From contig JAEHKU010000001.1 of NCBI GenBank assembly GCA_016838825.1, positions 1 to 64,000 on the forward strand: a stretch of 64,000 bases of DNA, given 5' to 3'. Within the stretch, counting starts at the first letter, position 1. Every line of letters begins with the position of its first letter. Positions 1 through 8,028 of the stretch are shown here, in pieces. The position numbers and the translations under genes are program-made. Under the pieces are notes generated by a model. It saw nothing but the letters and a program-made list of their open reading frames with translations. It was not told where the DNA came from and made no database searches. The stretch comes from Nitrosopumilales archaeon (GTDB taxonomy: Archaea > Thermoproteota > Nitrososphaeria > Nitrososphaerales > Nitrosopumilaceae).

Positions 1-74
1 ATTGCAATAATCATAGAGATTACGAGACCTACAATCTTTAGTTTAGTATTTCGTTTTTCTTTGTTAGATTTCAT
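1..74 (-). CDS. N-terminal fragment of a membrane protein, cut by the window edge
   Basis: Only the first 24 codons are visible. An ATG at 74-72 is followed by a lysine-rich basic stretch of about 13 residues and then a hydrophobic run (IVGLVISMIIA) typical of a membrane anchor or signal sequence. The start overlaps the stop of the preceding small gene by one base (TAATG), which indicates translational coupling in one operon. Function cannot be inferred from so little sequence. Confidence 0.5.
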   Translation of the reverse strand, partial: MKSNKEKRNTKLKIVGLVISMIIA

Positions 75-178
75 TATTTTAGTAATCCAAATAGTACAAG
101 AAAAAGTATTGTGAATCCTACTCCTATACCGAAAATTATCTTACCACCCTTCCCACCAGATGATAGACCTGCTTTCAT
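74..178 (-). CDS. 34-residue single-span membrane protein
   Basis: ATG at 178 opens a 34-codon frame ending in TAA. The N-terminus is glycine/lysine rich (MKAGLSSGGKGGK) and is followed by one continuous hydrophobic segment of about 20 residues, so this should be a small membrane protein with one helix. It is coupled by a TAATG overlap to the next gene. No family is recognised. One copy of the TTTGATACGAA motif lies about 35 bases upstream of the start, in opposite orientation to this gene. Confidence 0.5.
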   Translation of the reverse strand: MKAGLSSGGKGGKIIFGIGVGFTILFLVLFGLLK

Positions 179-212
179 ACGTAGAAATTGAATTCTAACT
201 TTGATTTTAATA

Positions 213-230
213 TTTGATACGAACTGTCAG
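213..230 (+). repeat. Intergenic motif TTTGATACGAACTGTCAG, copy 1 of 4
   Basis: An 18-base element whose first 14 bases (TTTGATACGAACTG) match the copy at 46501 exactly; other copies are near 45897 and 49969. It lies in the 188-bp gap between two minus-strand genes. This copy diverges at its 3' end (GTCAG instead of GTTAA). Role unknown. Confidence 0.5.
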
Positions 231-366
231 CGAAATAAATGCGAATTAAACCATTTACATCAAATAAGACCAAAAGTACCTAAAAAGACATCATTATAGG
301 ACGTTTTTTATTCAGCAATAGGAACAAAATAAGAAATCAAGACTTTTGTGATCGTTAAAGATCTTT

Positions 367-504
367 TTACAAATCAATGAATCTTTTAGTTTTTCTTTTT
401 TCCTTAATCCAATGTTCCAAAGCATGGCCATAATACCAACCAGCTATACCAATGGCTAAGCCAATAATACTAAAAGTAATGATATCAATCGAAAACTGTT
501 CCAT
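367..504 (-). CDS. 45-residue single-span membrane protein
   Basis: ATG at 504 starts a 45-codon frame. After a short polar N-terminus (MEQFSIDI) there is one hydrophobic helix of about 20 residues (ITFSIIGLAIGIAGW), then a strongly basic cytoplasmic tail (KEKRKTKR). The basic tail after the helix suggests an N-out, C-in topology. It begins 8 bases after the stop of the C2H2 zinc-finger gene and is likely cotranscribed with it. No family is recognised. Confidence 0.55.
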   Translation of the reverse strand: MEQFSIDIITFSIIGLAIGIAGWYYGHALEHWIKEKRKTKRFIDL

Positions 505-512
505 GGTACTTA

Positions 513-635
513 CTATGCTTTCTTATGATCTCTAACGTGTGTCCTCATTGCATATGGTGACATTGAAGTAAACACGCACTTGGGACATTGCCATTCTAGC
601 TTTCCTCTAACAAAATACTTTCTTTCAGGATACAT
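513..635 (-). CDS. 40-residue C2H2 zinc-finger protein
   Basis: The frame from ATG 635 encodes a single classical C2H2 finger: CPKC at about residues 18-21, then twelve residues, then H-X3-H. Nothing else but short flanks is present, so the protein is essentially one finger. Single-finger mini-proteins are common in archaea and usually bind nucleic acid or protein, but the target here is unknown. It sits 8 bases upstream of a small membrane protein gene, probably in one transcript, and its own start lies 19 bases beyond the 3' end of the hsp20 gene. Confidence 0.65.
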   Translation of the reverse strand: MYPERKYFVRGKLEWQCPKCVFTSMSPYAMRTHVRDHKKA

Positions 636-654
636 GGTAAATCAAAAAAAAGGG

Positions 655-1155
655 TTAGTCAACCTCAATGTTCTTACCTGTCTCTTGTAGTTTAAAGTGA
701 ACCTCTAAGATTCCGTTGGTATAGGATGCCTTGATAGCATTATCGTCAACTTCTTCCTTGATTGGTGCTTCTAGATGATACTTTTTATCACCATGTTCAG
801 CATCAATACAAACTTTCTTACCTTCAACTACAACTTTGATGTCTTTTTTCTCTACTCCAGGCATCTCTGCTACAATCGTTAGCGTCTTCGTTTTCTCATC
901 TACAAACGTATCAACTAATGGTTCTCTTGTCTCAGGTTTCTGGGAAGGTAGTTCTGGCCTTACATTTCCATATTCTTTGACTACCGGCTTTCCATCAGGG
1001 CCAACCATCATGGAATAACCATAAATGTATGGACCAAATGTTAGGAGGTTGCCTGATTTTGCTTTTTCAAAGAGATCATCTAGATCTGGAAATCCTTTAG
1101 ACATCATTTGAAAGAGCTTATCGAATTCGTCATCTAACCAATTTGTCATATTCAT
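655..1155 (-). CDS. hsp20: Hsp20/alpha-crystallin small heat-shock protein
   Basis: A 166-residue protein with a variable N-terminal arm (about 1-75) and a C-terminal alpha-crystallin domain. The domain shows the family signatures EMPGVEKKDIKV near residue 95 and a late NGILEVHFK strand. Such proteins form oligomers that hold unfolding proteins in the cytoplasm. The ATG at 1155 lies about 27 bases downstream of a TATA-like TTATATATT on the minus strand, so the transcript is probably leaderless. The promoter overlaps two tandem copies of a TCATTACAATAT element, which could be a heat-shock operator. Family call is firm; regulation is inferred. Confidence 0.9.
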   Translation of the reverse strand: MNMTNWLDDEFDKLFQMMSKGFPDLDDLFEKAKSGNLLTFGPYIYGYSMMVGPDGKPVVKEYGNVRPELPSQKPETREPLVDTFVDEKTKTLTIVAEMPGVEKKDIKVVVEGKKVCIDAEHGDKKYHLEAPIKEEVDDNAIKASYTNGILEVHFKLQETGKNIEVD

Positions 1156-1189
1156 TACAATATGTAATACTCATTACAATATATAAGTA
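1152..1189 (+). promoter_or_regulatory. Tandem 19-bp operator-like repeats in the hsp20 promoter
   Basis: TCATTACAATATGTAATAC (1152-1170) is followed directly by TCATTACAATATATAAGTA (1171-1189). The first copy contains the inverted repeat ATTAC-N5-GTAAT. The second copy contains the presumed hsp20 TATA box on the minus strand, while the first covers the start codon region. This placement fits repressor sites that block TBP/TFB binding and transcription start. A further ATTACAAATAC lies near 1210 toward the divergent gene. Confidence 0.5.
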
Positions 1190-1253
1190 TTTCTATGCTT
1201 TCCTTGTATTTATTACAAATACTCATATACCTTACATTATATAATATTTACGT

Positions 1254-1916
1254 ATGAGATCAACAACTACTTCCGTTCCTGATGTCATTCGGGAGGTAAT
1301 CACACGAAACCGCTCAATCTACGATTGTATGAAAATGGATATCATAAACTATACTGCCCTAGCCGTAAAGATCCAAAAAGAGGTTGAAAGCATCCTAAGA
1401 GCTCCTGTAAATCTAAACACCATAGTAGTGGCCATCAAGAGATATGCTGATTCATTTACCGAAAAGGAAGAAGTACGAGAACAACCTGTCCTTAAAAACG
1501 CAAGATTATCGCTAAAAGATGGTATTATTAATGTCAAACTCTCAATTCGTGGGCCAAAAGCGCTGGATGCTGCATCTTTGATGAATAAATTTGCTCAGAT
1601 TGACCCCGGTCATGATTTTTTTAGAATGTCAGACACGTTTCGAGTTTTAACGGAAGACCTATCCGATGTAAGAAGTCTGTTGGACTCACTCGGTGGTGAA
1701 AAAAATGTATTTCAAACCGGTCTTGCAAAAATAAACATACGTGTTCCAGAAGCTCATAGAAGATCTGATGTAGTTTCCTATGTAACAGAGATTTTGCACA
1801 GCAATGGCATTGAACTAGAAAACGCGTTTTTCGGAGTAGATGATATAGTAATTGTATTACAAAGGAAGAATGCTGCTAGAGCTTACGAATTATTACGATC
1901 AGAAATTAGTAGATAA
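1254..1916 (+). CDS. Predicted regulator with N-terminal helix-turn-helix and C-terminal ACT-like domain
   Basis: A 220-residue protein. Residues about 5-70 look like a winged-helix or HTH module (VITRNRSIYDCMKMDIINYT, then a basic helix), and the C-terminal third (from about 160) has the alternating strand/helix pattern of an ACT-like ligand-binding domain, including a VTEILHSNGIELENAFFGVD stretch like that of aspartate-kinase ACT domains. I infer a ligand-responsive regulator. It is divergent from hsp20 with only about 100 bp of shared AT-rich promoter; a TATATAAT box lies about 15 bases before the ATG. Target and ligand are unknown. Confidence 0.6.
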   Translation: MRSTTTSVPDVIREVITRNRSIYDCMKMDIINYTALAVKIQKEVESILRAPVNLNTIVVAIKRYADSFTEKEEVREQPVLKNARLSLKDGIINVKLSIRGPKALDAASLMNKFAQIDPGHDFFRMSDTFRVLTEDLSDVRSLLDSLGGEKNVFQTGLAKINIRVPEAHRRSDVVSYVTEILHSNGIELENAFFGVDDIVIVLQRKNAARAYELLRSEISR

Positions 1917-1923
1917 GATTTCA

Positions 1924-2244
1924 CTAAATGCCTAACGTCTCGGGCTTGGTCATTTCTAGCACGACCCTATCACCGACAGACAAGCCAAGATCTTTGTACT
2001 CACGCATTTCAAGCTTGAGAGAAGTTACTCCACCCGGCATGCCAAAAACTCCACCTGACATCATTTTGTTTAGACCCTTGACCATATCGTCCATGTTCGT
2101 AAATCCTGCAACGTTTGAGCCAAAGGATGGGAGTTGTTGTTGGTTTTGTTCCTTAAAGTCTTTAGGAGAAGTTAGTGATATCACTACGTAAGGAGCGCCG
2201 TCTGGGGAAGCATCAATACGAACCACAACGTATTCTTTCTTCAC
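1924..2244 (-). CDS. Conserved-looking hypothetical protein of 106 residues
   Basis: A soluble protein with a beta-rich start (EYVVVRIDASPDGAPYVVIS), a glutamine- and glycine/methionine-rich middle, and a C-terminal strand pair ending in SVGDRVVLEMTKPE. It has no signal peptide, membrane helix or metal motif. It is convergent with the ACT-domain gene (7-base gap). The C-terminal GDRVVLEM resembles small beta-barrel domains, but I do not recognise the family. Confidence 0.6.
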   Translation of the reverse strand: MKKEYVVVRIDASPDGAPYVVISLTSPKDFKEQNQQQLPSFGSNVAGFTNMDDMVKGLNKMMSGGVFGMPGGVTSLKLEMREYKDLGLSVGDRVVLEMTKPETLGI

Positions 2245-2376
2245 GTTTTACGAGAGTTTTTTATAATATTTTATTCTTCGCCTTTGGAAGTTTGGTTTTT
2301 GCAATCATAATTTATTAGGTTCAGAAATTTTTCCTTCGATACTAGATGATATAACCCCAATTTCTAAGTAGATTTA

Positions 2377-3735
2377 ATGGTAAAACAAAAGAAAAAAATT
2401 CTGATCCTTGGAGGAGGCTTCGCGGGAATCGAATGTGCCCGAATTCTCGAATCTAAGTTCATGCGGGATTATGATATTGACATAACTTTAGTGAGCGAAG
2501 ATAATTTTTTCCTTTTTACTCCCATGCTGCCTCAAATCGCATCAGGAACTATAGAAACTAGACACATTATAATATCAATCAGAACTCTTTGTACAAAAAT
2601 AAAATTCTATGAAGGTGAGATCAGAAACATCGATCCTTATGGCAAGATTGTAAATCTTATGGGAACAGAAGAAAAACGTGGAATTACACTTCATTATGAT
2701 TACTTGGTTTTAGCTTTAGGAAGTGAAACTAATTTTTTCGGTATGAAAGAATTAGAACATTATGCTTACACATTGAAGACACTTAATGATGCCGTGGTTT
2801 TACGAAATAGAATTATTGATATGTTAGAACAAGCTGAAAACGAATCTGACCCAATTTTAAGAAAAAGTCTATTAACATTCGTTATTGTAGGAGCTGGATT
2901 TGCAGGAATTGAAACTGCTGGTGAACTTTATGATTTTTTGTTAGATGCAGAAAAACATTACCCTAACACAGGCAAAGAGAATGTAAGAGTTGTTGTTCTT
3001 GAGGCATTACCTACTATTTTACCTGGATTTAATGAAAAGCTTGCAAACTTTGCCTTAAAGAAATTAACAGAACGCGGAATAGAAATGAAACTCAACACAA
3101 AAGTATCGAACTTTGACGGAATGGAAGTGATCATTGAACGGCTTTCTGACAAAAGACAAAACACCAAACAACAATCCGAGTTACAATCAATTCAAACAAG
3201 AACGTTGATCTGGACAGCTGGGGTTACTCCAGTAGATATCATAAGGAATTCTGTTTTCAAAGCTGAAAAGGGTAGGATAGTAGTTAATGAGTTTCTAGAG
3301 GTTCCTAAATTTGGTGGAGTTTTTGCAATTGGAGATTGTTGTCTTACTATTGATCCTGTGACCAAAAAACCATATCCCCCTACTGCACAAATTGCACACG
3401 AACAAGCAAAAATTGCAGCCCGTAACTTGGAATCCTTGATAAAAAACAAAACCAAGAAACGGTTTGAATACAGAATGAAAGGCCAAATGGCAATAATAGG
3501 AAAAAGAACGGGAATAGCATCAATTTTCGGCGCAAACATCCATGGTTGGCTTGCGTGGTGGCTTTGGAGAGTAATTTACCTATCAAAAATCCCAGTGTTT
3601 AACAAAAGATTACGAATTTTTATGGATTGGACTGCAGATGCAGTTTTTAGTAGAGATATTGCAAGATTGAAGATTCTCAAACGTGAAACTAGTAAGGGAT
3701 ACAGAGAACTTGATGAAGTTGATGATGTATGGTAA
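2377..3735 (+). CDS. ndh: Type II NADH dehydrogenase (NDH-2), FAD-dependent
   Basis: A 452-residue pyridine nucleotide-disulfide oxidoreductase. The FAD Rossmann motif GGGFAG is at residues 12-17, the NADH motif GAGFAG is at about 172-177, and the late FAD-contact motif VFAIGDC is near 316. The sequence PPTAQIAHEQA that follows is typical of NDH-2, which passes electrons from NAD(P)H to quinone at the inner membrane face without pumping protons. A tryptophan-rich, basic C-terminal region (GWLAWWLWRVIYL) could be the membrane-binding segment. Monocistronic by spacing. Sulfide:quinone oxidoreductase is the main alternative but the motifs fit NDH-2 better. Confidence 0.8.
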   Translation: MVKQKKKILILGGGFAGIECARILESKFMRDYDIDITLVSEDNFFLFTPMLPQIASGTIETRHIIISIRTLCTKIKFYEGEIRNIDPYGKIVNLMGTEEKRGITLHYDYLVLALGSETNFFGMKELEHYAYTLKTLNDAVVLRNRIIDMLEQAENESDPILRKSLLTFVIVGAGFAGIETAGELYDFLLDAEKHYPNTGKENVRVVVLEALPTILPGFNEKLANFALKKLTERGIEMKLNTKVSNFDGMEVIIERLSDKRQNTKQQSELQSIQTRTLIWTAGVTPVDIIRNSVFKAEKGRIVVNEFLEVPKFGGVFAIGDCCLTIDPVTKKPYPPTAQIAHEQAKIAARNLESLIKNKTKKRFEYRMKGQMAIIGKRTGIASIFGANIHGWLAWWLWRVIYLSKIPVFNKRLRIFMDWTADAVFSRDIARLKILKRETSKGYRELDEVDDVW

Positions 3736-3792
3736 CAAGGAAAAATCAAGTAGTAAGGGAAGGTTTTTTTTAAATAATAGGGATTTGTTTTC

Positions 3793-4281
3793 ATGGATTT
3801 AAGTGAACATATACAAGCTCATCTTCTTTCTGTGTGGAGAGAAGAAAAAAAATTATTTTCTCGTGCTAGAGAAGGGATGCTCTTCCTTACTGAAAGACAT
3901 TTGATGTTTGTAAGTAAAACCGATGCCAAGATGAAATGGTGGGGTGCTACTACACAAAGACAGGTTCTTACTTTAATGAAATCAAAAAACACTATGATTC
4001 ACCAAGACGGATATGATGAACACCGTCTAATACAAGACCTTGAAAACAAAAAAAACATGGAAGTTAGCTTAGATAGAATTTTGGATATAGGTTCTGAAGA
4101 AAAAAGTTGGGGGAGTGTTTTAAAATTAGAAATTAACATGGGTGAAGCCACAAAAAAATATCAATTCTCAATTGTACAAGATTGGGTCAAATATCCTATA
4201 AAAGATCCTACAAAGTACATGAAAGTTGATTGGTCTCCCTTTGTAGATTACATTAAAGACAGACAAAAGGCAATGAGATAG
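3793..4281 (+). CDS. Hypothetical protein with a PH/GRAM-like segment
   Basis: A 162-residue soluble protein. Residues about 20-50 (SRAREGMLFLTERHLMFVSK) resemble the first strands of GRAM/PH-like domains, where the chain reads G-x-L-x-L-T-x-x-R-L-x-F. The middle is basic and the C-terminus holds a WSPFVDYIK helix. Its stop is only 3 bases before the cbiE start, so the two are probably translationally linked, although no role in cobalamin synthesis is evident. The PH-like call is an inference by eye. Confidence 0.55.
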   Translation: MDLSEHIQAHLLSVWREEKKLFSRAREGMLFLTERHLMFVSKTDAKMKWWGATTQRQVLTLMKSKNTMIHQDGYDEHRLIQDLENKKNMEVSLDRILDIGSEEKSWGSVLKLEINMGEATKKYQFSIVQDWVKYPIKDPTKYMKVDWSPFVDYIKDRQKAMR

Positions 4282-4284
4282 AAC

Positions 4285-4986
4285 ATGGGTGAAGTATACG
4301 CGGTTGGAGTTGGTCCAGGATCACCAAGATACCTTACAGATGCGGTAAAAGAAGTGATACTTTATTCAGATGTTGTTATTGGTTACAAATACACACTCAA
4401 TATTATAGAACGTCTTCTATCTGGAAAGGAAGTTCATGAAGTAACAATGCAAAATCAAGAAGATGTTTACCAACAAGTGGCAAAGACATTAGTTGATAAA
4501 ACATGTGTGATTCCTTTTACAGGTGATGTGAATTTTTCAGAATCCGAGGTTGTAGATAGGTTGATTGAAATTTTTGGTGATGTTCAAATCATACCTGGAA
4601 TTAGTTCCGTCCAGATAGCAGCATCAAAAGCAAAGATCCCCCTAGATAAATCCAAAGTTATCACAATGCATGTAACCGGCTCGATTGAAGAAAAGAAATT
4701 AGAATTAAAAAAAGCACTTTTGGATGAAATGAGTGTTATTATACTTCCCCGACCTTGGCCTAATGATTCTACAAAACACTTCATGCCTTCTGAAATTGCC
4801 ACTTATTTAAGAAAAGAGGGATTTGAAACCGAGAAAATTAAAGCCCATGTATTTGAGTTCTTAACTACTAAAAATGAGAAATCTTTCGTAGGAACAATCA
4901 AAGATTTGGAAAATAAGCAGTTTTCCGATCTTTCTGTCGTTGTGTTTGCGCAGACAGAACTTGAATCGTATACGAGTTTAAAATGA
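4285..4986 (+). CDS. cbiE: Cobalt-precorrin-7 (C5)-methyltransferase CbiE
   Basis: A 233-residue SAM-dependent tetrapyrrole methylase. It has the N-terminal VGVGPGSPRYLT signature (residues 6-17), the PGISSVQIAASK motif near residue 105, and the length of CbiE, the C5-methylating half of CobL. The segment where relatives usually have GDPxF reads FTGDVNFSESE, an unusual substitution. The partner half CbiT is encoded far away at 62201, so the two activities are separate proteins here. The pathway makes the corrin ring of B12, which Nitrososphaerota commonly produce. Confidence 0.8.
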   Translation: MGEVYAVGVGPGSPRYLTDAVKEVILYSDVVIGYKYTLNIIERLLSGKEVHEVTMQNQEDVYQQVAKTLVDKTCVIPFTGDVNFSESEVVDRLIEIFGDVQIIPGISSVQIAASKAKIPLDKSKVITMHVTGSIEEKKLELKKALLDEMSVIILPRPWPNDSTKHFMPSEIATYLRKEGFETEKIKAHVFEFLTTKNEKSFVGTIKDLENKQFSDLSVVVFAQTELESYTSLK

Positions 4987-5029
4987 AGAGCTTCCTCGTT
5001 GCTAGAAGTTTATTGATGTACTAGGTATT

Positions 5030-5761
5030 CTAATTCTTCCCTACGAATGTTCCCGTATTAGTAGGAATTGAAAGTATTGTACCATCCATCCAAACATAGT
5101 CTGTATCAAAGAATCGAATGAAACCAAGTTGATTAATTGTGAAGCTAAAGGATTCTCCAGGGGGAATTTCTCCACTAGCCATGTAACCATCTGGTGTGTT
5201 TGGTTTATTGAATCCGAAGCTTTGCACACCACTAGTAATGTTGTGAGATACTGAATCCTGATTTGTCCATACCACAGTAGTTCCTGGTTCAATCTCTAAT
5301 AGATCTATTGAATAATAGTTTGTGTCACAAATAGAACCTCCACATTCTCTATAATCCAGGCCTAGATCTTGTCGATGTGATCCTGATAAGATGTCAATAT
5401 GAATAATTTTTTCTCCTTGTATCGCTTCTGTAGCTTCTTCTGGCTCAGTCATAAAACCTTCTAGAGAACCAAACTCAAGAATGTAAGCTTTTTCCATTTC
5501 CAACTGTGCAACTTGTAGTTTAAGGTTTTCCAAAAGATCTAGCTTCAAAATGTCTTGTTCAATTAAGAAAACTATTGCATCACCAAACTCTGTGTCAGAG
5601 ATATTACCTTCTACCCAAAAGTTAGCTATTCCCTTAACCCATGCTGGAATTTCATCAGCAGAAGCATATGGAAATATTACAAAAACTCCAGATATTAGAA
5701 ATAACGAAATGATGGTTGGTAGTAAAAAACGATGTTTCTTAATATGAACATCTGATCCCAT
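5030..5761 (-). CDS. Secreted cupredoxin-like protein with an incomplete copper site
   Basis: A 243-residue exported protein. A basic N-terminus and hydrophobic segment form a signal peptide or anchor (residues about 8-35). Residues about 38-72 (PAWVKGIANFWVEGNISDTE and on) form the short helical domain seen in many secreted proteins of this phylum. The C-terminal part is a plastocyanin-like fold: VVWTNQDSVSHNIT provides the first histidine. Where blue copper proteins have Cys-x2-His-x2-Met, this one reads FFDTDYVWM, retaining only the methionine. Type 1 copper binding is therefore doubtful. It may be structural or bind another ligand. Confidence 0.75.
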   Translation of the reverse strand: MGSDVHIKKHRFLLPTIISLFLISGVFVIFPYASADEIPAWVKGIANFWVEGNISDTEFGDAIVFLIEQDILKLDLLENLKLQVAQLEMEKAYILEFGSLEGFMTEPEEATEAIQGEKIIHIDILSGSHRQDLGLDYRECGGSICDTNYYSIDLLEIEPGTTVVWTNQDSVSHNITSGVQSFGFNKPNTPDGYMASGEIPPGESFSFTINQLGFIRFFDTDYVWMDGTILSIPTNTGTFVGKN

Positions 5762-5817
5762 TATGTAATCATACTTTAATTTAGTTTATAATCTGTCACT
5801 CTAATTAATTAGACAGG

Positions 5818-6363
5818 CTAAACAATTCCCCCACTAAACTTTTCGATCATATAAAACTCAAGAAGCCCCCCTGCAAGTAAAAGCACCATTACAATTCCTA
5901 CTTCCATACCAACAACCAGATAATCTTTTCTAATCGATTTTTTTTTGATAATCTTATGAATTAGTAAGAAACTCCTTGACATTGCCAAAGAATAAGCTGC
6001 TAGCTCCATTAATCCAAATGGTGATAGTAGTAAAATCGTAAGTGGTGGTATTCCAGAAAGAATCGGTATTGTAGTTTCTAAAACAGCAAATGCAAATCCG
6101 GTCTGCCATGCTGCAAATAATCCCCAAGCTATCCCAAACCCGGGAATGAACATAGGCAAAGCAATAGCAATATTATGAAGAAATATTCCAATAGCATCAA
6201 TACCTTCAATCAATTTTTCAAACTCTTTTAGAAATTCATCTGCTTCATCAGCACTGACTATGCTTTCAGCGCCAATAGAATATGATGCTACAAACAATCC
6301 AGTAAAAACAAAAAAAGAAAACATCCTTTGTTTTGTGACCATGCTACTTTTTTTATACAACAT
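5818..6363 (-). CDS. SpoIIM-like integral membrane protein
   Basis: A 181-residue protein with an N-terminal signal-like helix, then three or four hydrophobic segments. The sequence FLHNIAIALPMFIPGFGIAW followed later by SPFGLMELAAYSLAMS resembles the SpoIIM/DUF95 fold (N in FLxN followed by a P(H/F)G-x-E-L motif). Function of archaeal members is unknown. An internal ATG eight codons downstream is an alternative start. It is 58 bases downstream of cdc6 on the same strand side but has its own gap, so cotranscription is uncertain. Confidence 0.55.
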   Translation of the reverse strand: MLYKKSSMVTKQRMFSFFVFTGLFVASYSIGAESIVSADEADEFLKEFEKLIEGIDAIGIFLHNIAIALPMFIPGFGIAWGLFAAWQTGFAFAVLETTIPILSGIPPLTILLLSPFGLMELAAYSLAMSRSFLLIHKIIKKKSIRKDYLVVGMEVGIVMVLLLAGGLLEFYMIEKFSGGIV

Positions 6364-6436
6364 TATTTGAGGGTGGTGATTCTAGCAGATTTAATTAAAA
6401 GATATTAATGAAAGACTTGAAGTGAATGTTTGATTT

Positions 6437-7651
6437 TCAAATAATATCTTGGAATATTATTTCGTTCTTGAAGGTTTCTTTTATTATCTCAGGTGAGATG
6501 GCAAGTTTAAATTTTTTAGTTCTGCCATGAATGCCTTGGTGTATAATCCTGCCTGTGATAATACCTGATAATTCAATATCACTTAGCATTTGAGTTATCC
6601 TTCTTTGTGTAAGTTCTTTTTGCCTGGTCATTTTACACACGTTTTTGTAAGAAGTGTAAATTTCACCAGTTGACAACCCAGATGTTTTCATCACTGCAAT
6701 GACGAGTAGTTTTTCATGTAATGGATATGATTGTAAAGTGACAACTTCCTTGTTTTCCTCAATTTTTTGAGCGGCCGCGCGAATATGCTCTTCGTTAATT
6801 GATAAAGTTTGTTCTCTTTCTGCTATTTCGCCTGCTACACGCAAAAGATCAATTGCTCGTCTTGCATCTCCATGCTCTCTACCTGCCATTGCAGCACAGA
6901 GGTTTAAGGCTGATTTTTCTAATACCCCATCCATGAATGCCATAGATATTCTATCTTCCAAAATCTCTCGGATTTGTTCTACTGTGTAATTTGGAAAGAC
7001 TATTTCTTCTTCGCCTAAACTGCTAATCACACGTGGATCCAGTCTTTCTTTGAATGTCAAATCGTTTGATATTCCTACCAAGGTAAGTGATCCTTTTTGT
7101 AGACGTTCATTCGCTCTTGTTAATTGATAGAGGATATCCTTTCCAGTTTTTGATACTAAATGAGCAAGGTAATCAATTTCATCAATGACAAATATTGCGT
7201 TGATTTGTTCTTTAGTAATTACTTTCAATAGTCGTTTGAAAACTTCGCTGATTGCTAGACCTGTTGTTGGTAGATCTTTTTCACTTAGCCCAAGTTGTCT
7301 ACCAAAACTTACCAACAATCCATACAGTGTAGTTTCCTCTTTAGAGTTTGTATAAATTAGTCTTATAGGGAAATTACTTTTTTCTACTCTTTCTTGTATT
7401 TTTAATAAGACTTTACGGACCACTAGTGTTTTGCCAGTTCCAGGTTTTCCATATATCAAAAGGTTTGAGGGTCGTGATTGTTTTAGTATTGGTAGTAAAG
7501 ATTGGGTAACTTTTTCTTGTTCTTCGTTTCGGTGTAGAATTGTGTTTGGAATATAAGTAAAGTGTAAAATCTCTCTGTTAATGATTAATGATTTACCGTT
7601 TTCTGCGGCATCAAGAAGCCTTTCTACTGGGTCAATTGTTAGTGTACTCAT
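6437..7651 (-). CDS. cdc6: Orc1/Cdc6 replication initiator
   Basis: A 404-residue AAA+ ATPase. Walker A (GKPGTGKT) is at residues 68-75, Walker B (FVIDEID) at about 154-160, followed by sensor regions (LTLVGISNDL) and arginine-rich lid (GREHGDARRAIDLLR). The last 100 residues form the winged-helix DNA-binding domain (STGEIYTSYKNVC and on). It binds ORB elements at the origin and loads MCM. The gene adjoins a 530-bp non-coding region with two ORB-like sequences, the usual arrangement for an archaeal origin. Confidence 0.93.
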   Translation of the reverse strand: MSTLTIDPVERLLDAAENGKSLIINREILHFTYIPNTILHRNEEQEKVTQSLLPILKQSRPSNLLIYGKPGTGKTLVVRKVLLKIQERVEKSNFPIRLIYTNSKEETTLYGLLVSFGRQLGLSEKDLPTTGLAISEVFKRLLKVITKEQINAIFVIDEIDYLAHLVSKTGKDILYQLTRANERLQKGSLTLVGISNDLTFKERLDPRVISSLGEEEIVFPNYTVEQIREILEDRISMAFMDGVLEKSALNLCAAMAGREHGDARRAIDLLRVAGEIAEREQTLSINEEHIRAAAQKIEENKEVVTLQSYPLHEKLLVIAVMKTSGLSTGEIYTSYKNVCKMTRQKELTQRRITQMLSDIELSGIITGRIIHQGIHGRTKKFKLAISPEIIKETFKNEIIFQDII

Positions 7652-7939
7652 TTTCAGGATCAGGTGGATCTTGCCTTGGCACTTGAATGGATCCTATGAT
7701 AAACTTTTACAACATTGATCGTTTGCGTTGACATTTTTAGATTCGCGATCACACCACCACACCATCGTTTCTTATGAAGACATAAAGAAATAATGAATAC
7801 TCAATGTAATACATAATAACTAAATCTTAATTCAAATTTTTTTAATACTAAAGAGTGGAAATATAGGCGTGTCTCTTTCTCTATAGTAGATAACACATAG
7901 TTAACTAAAAGTTAACAAAAAACAATTAAACCAAAAACC

Positions 7940-7967
7940 AACCCCCATATTTCCTATCCAGGCATGA
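7940..7967 (-). repeat. ORB-like origin recognition element 1
   Basis: On the minus strand it reads CCTGGATAGGAAATATGGGG followed by GTT, matching the archaeal ORB layout of a short dyad (TCC/GGA), a GGAAA core and a G-string. It is directly repeated exactly 61 bp away with the same orientation. Outside the core, the CAGGCATGA end is identical in both copies. Confidence 0.7.
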
Positions 7968-8000
7968 ATTTCATCTTAACAATGTTAATATCAAAAATTT

Positions 8001-8028
8001 AACCCCCACGTTTCCATTCCAGGCATGA
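8001..8028 (-). repeat. ORB-like origin recognition element 2
   Basis: On the minus strand it reads CCTGGAATGGAAACGTGGGG followed by GTT. The GGAAACG core plus G-string is very close to the ORB sequences described for Sulfolobus and Pyrococcus origins. It is the better match of the two copies and should be a Cdc6 binding site. Confidence 0.75.
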
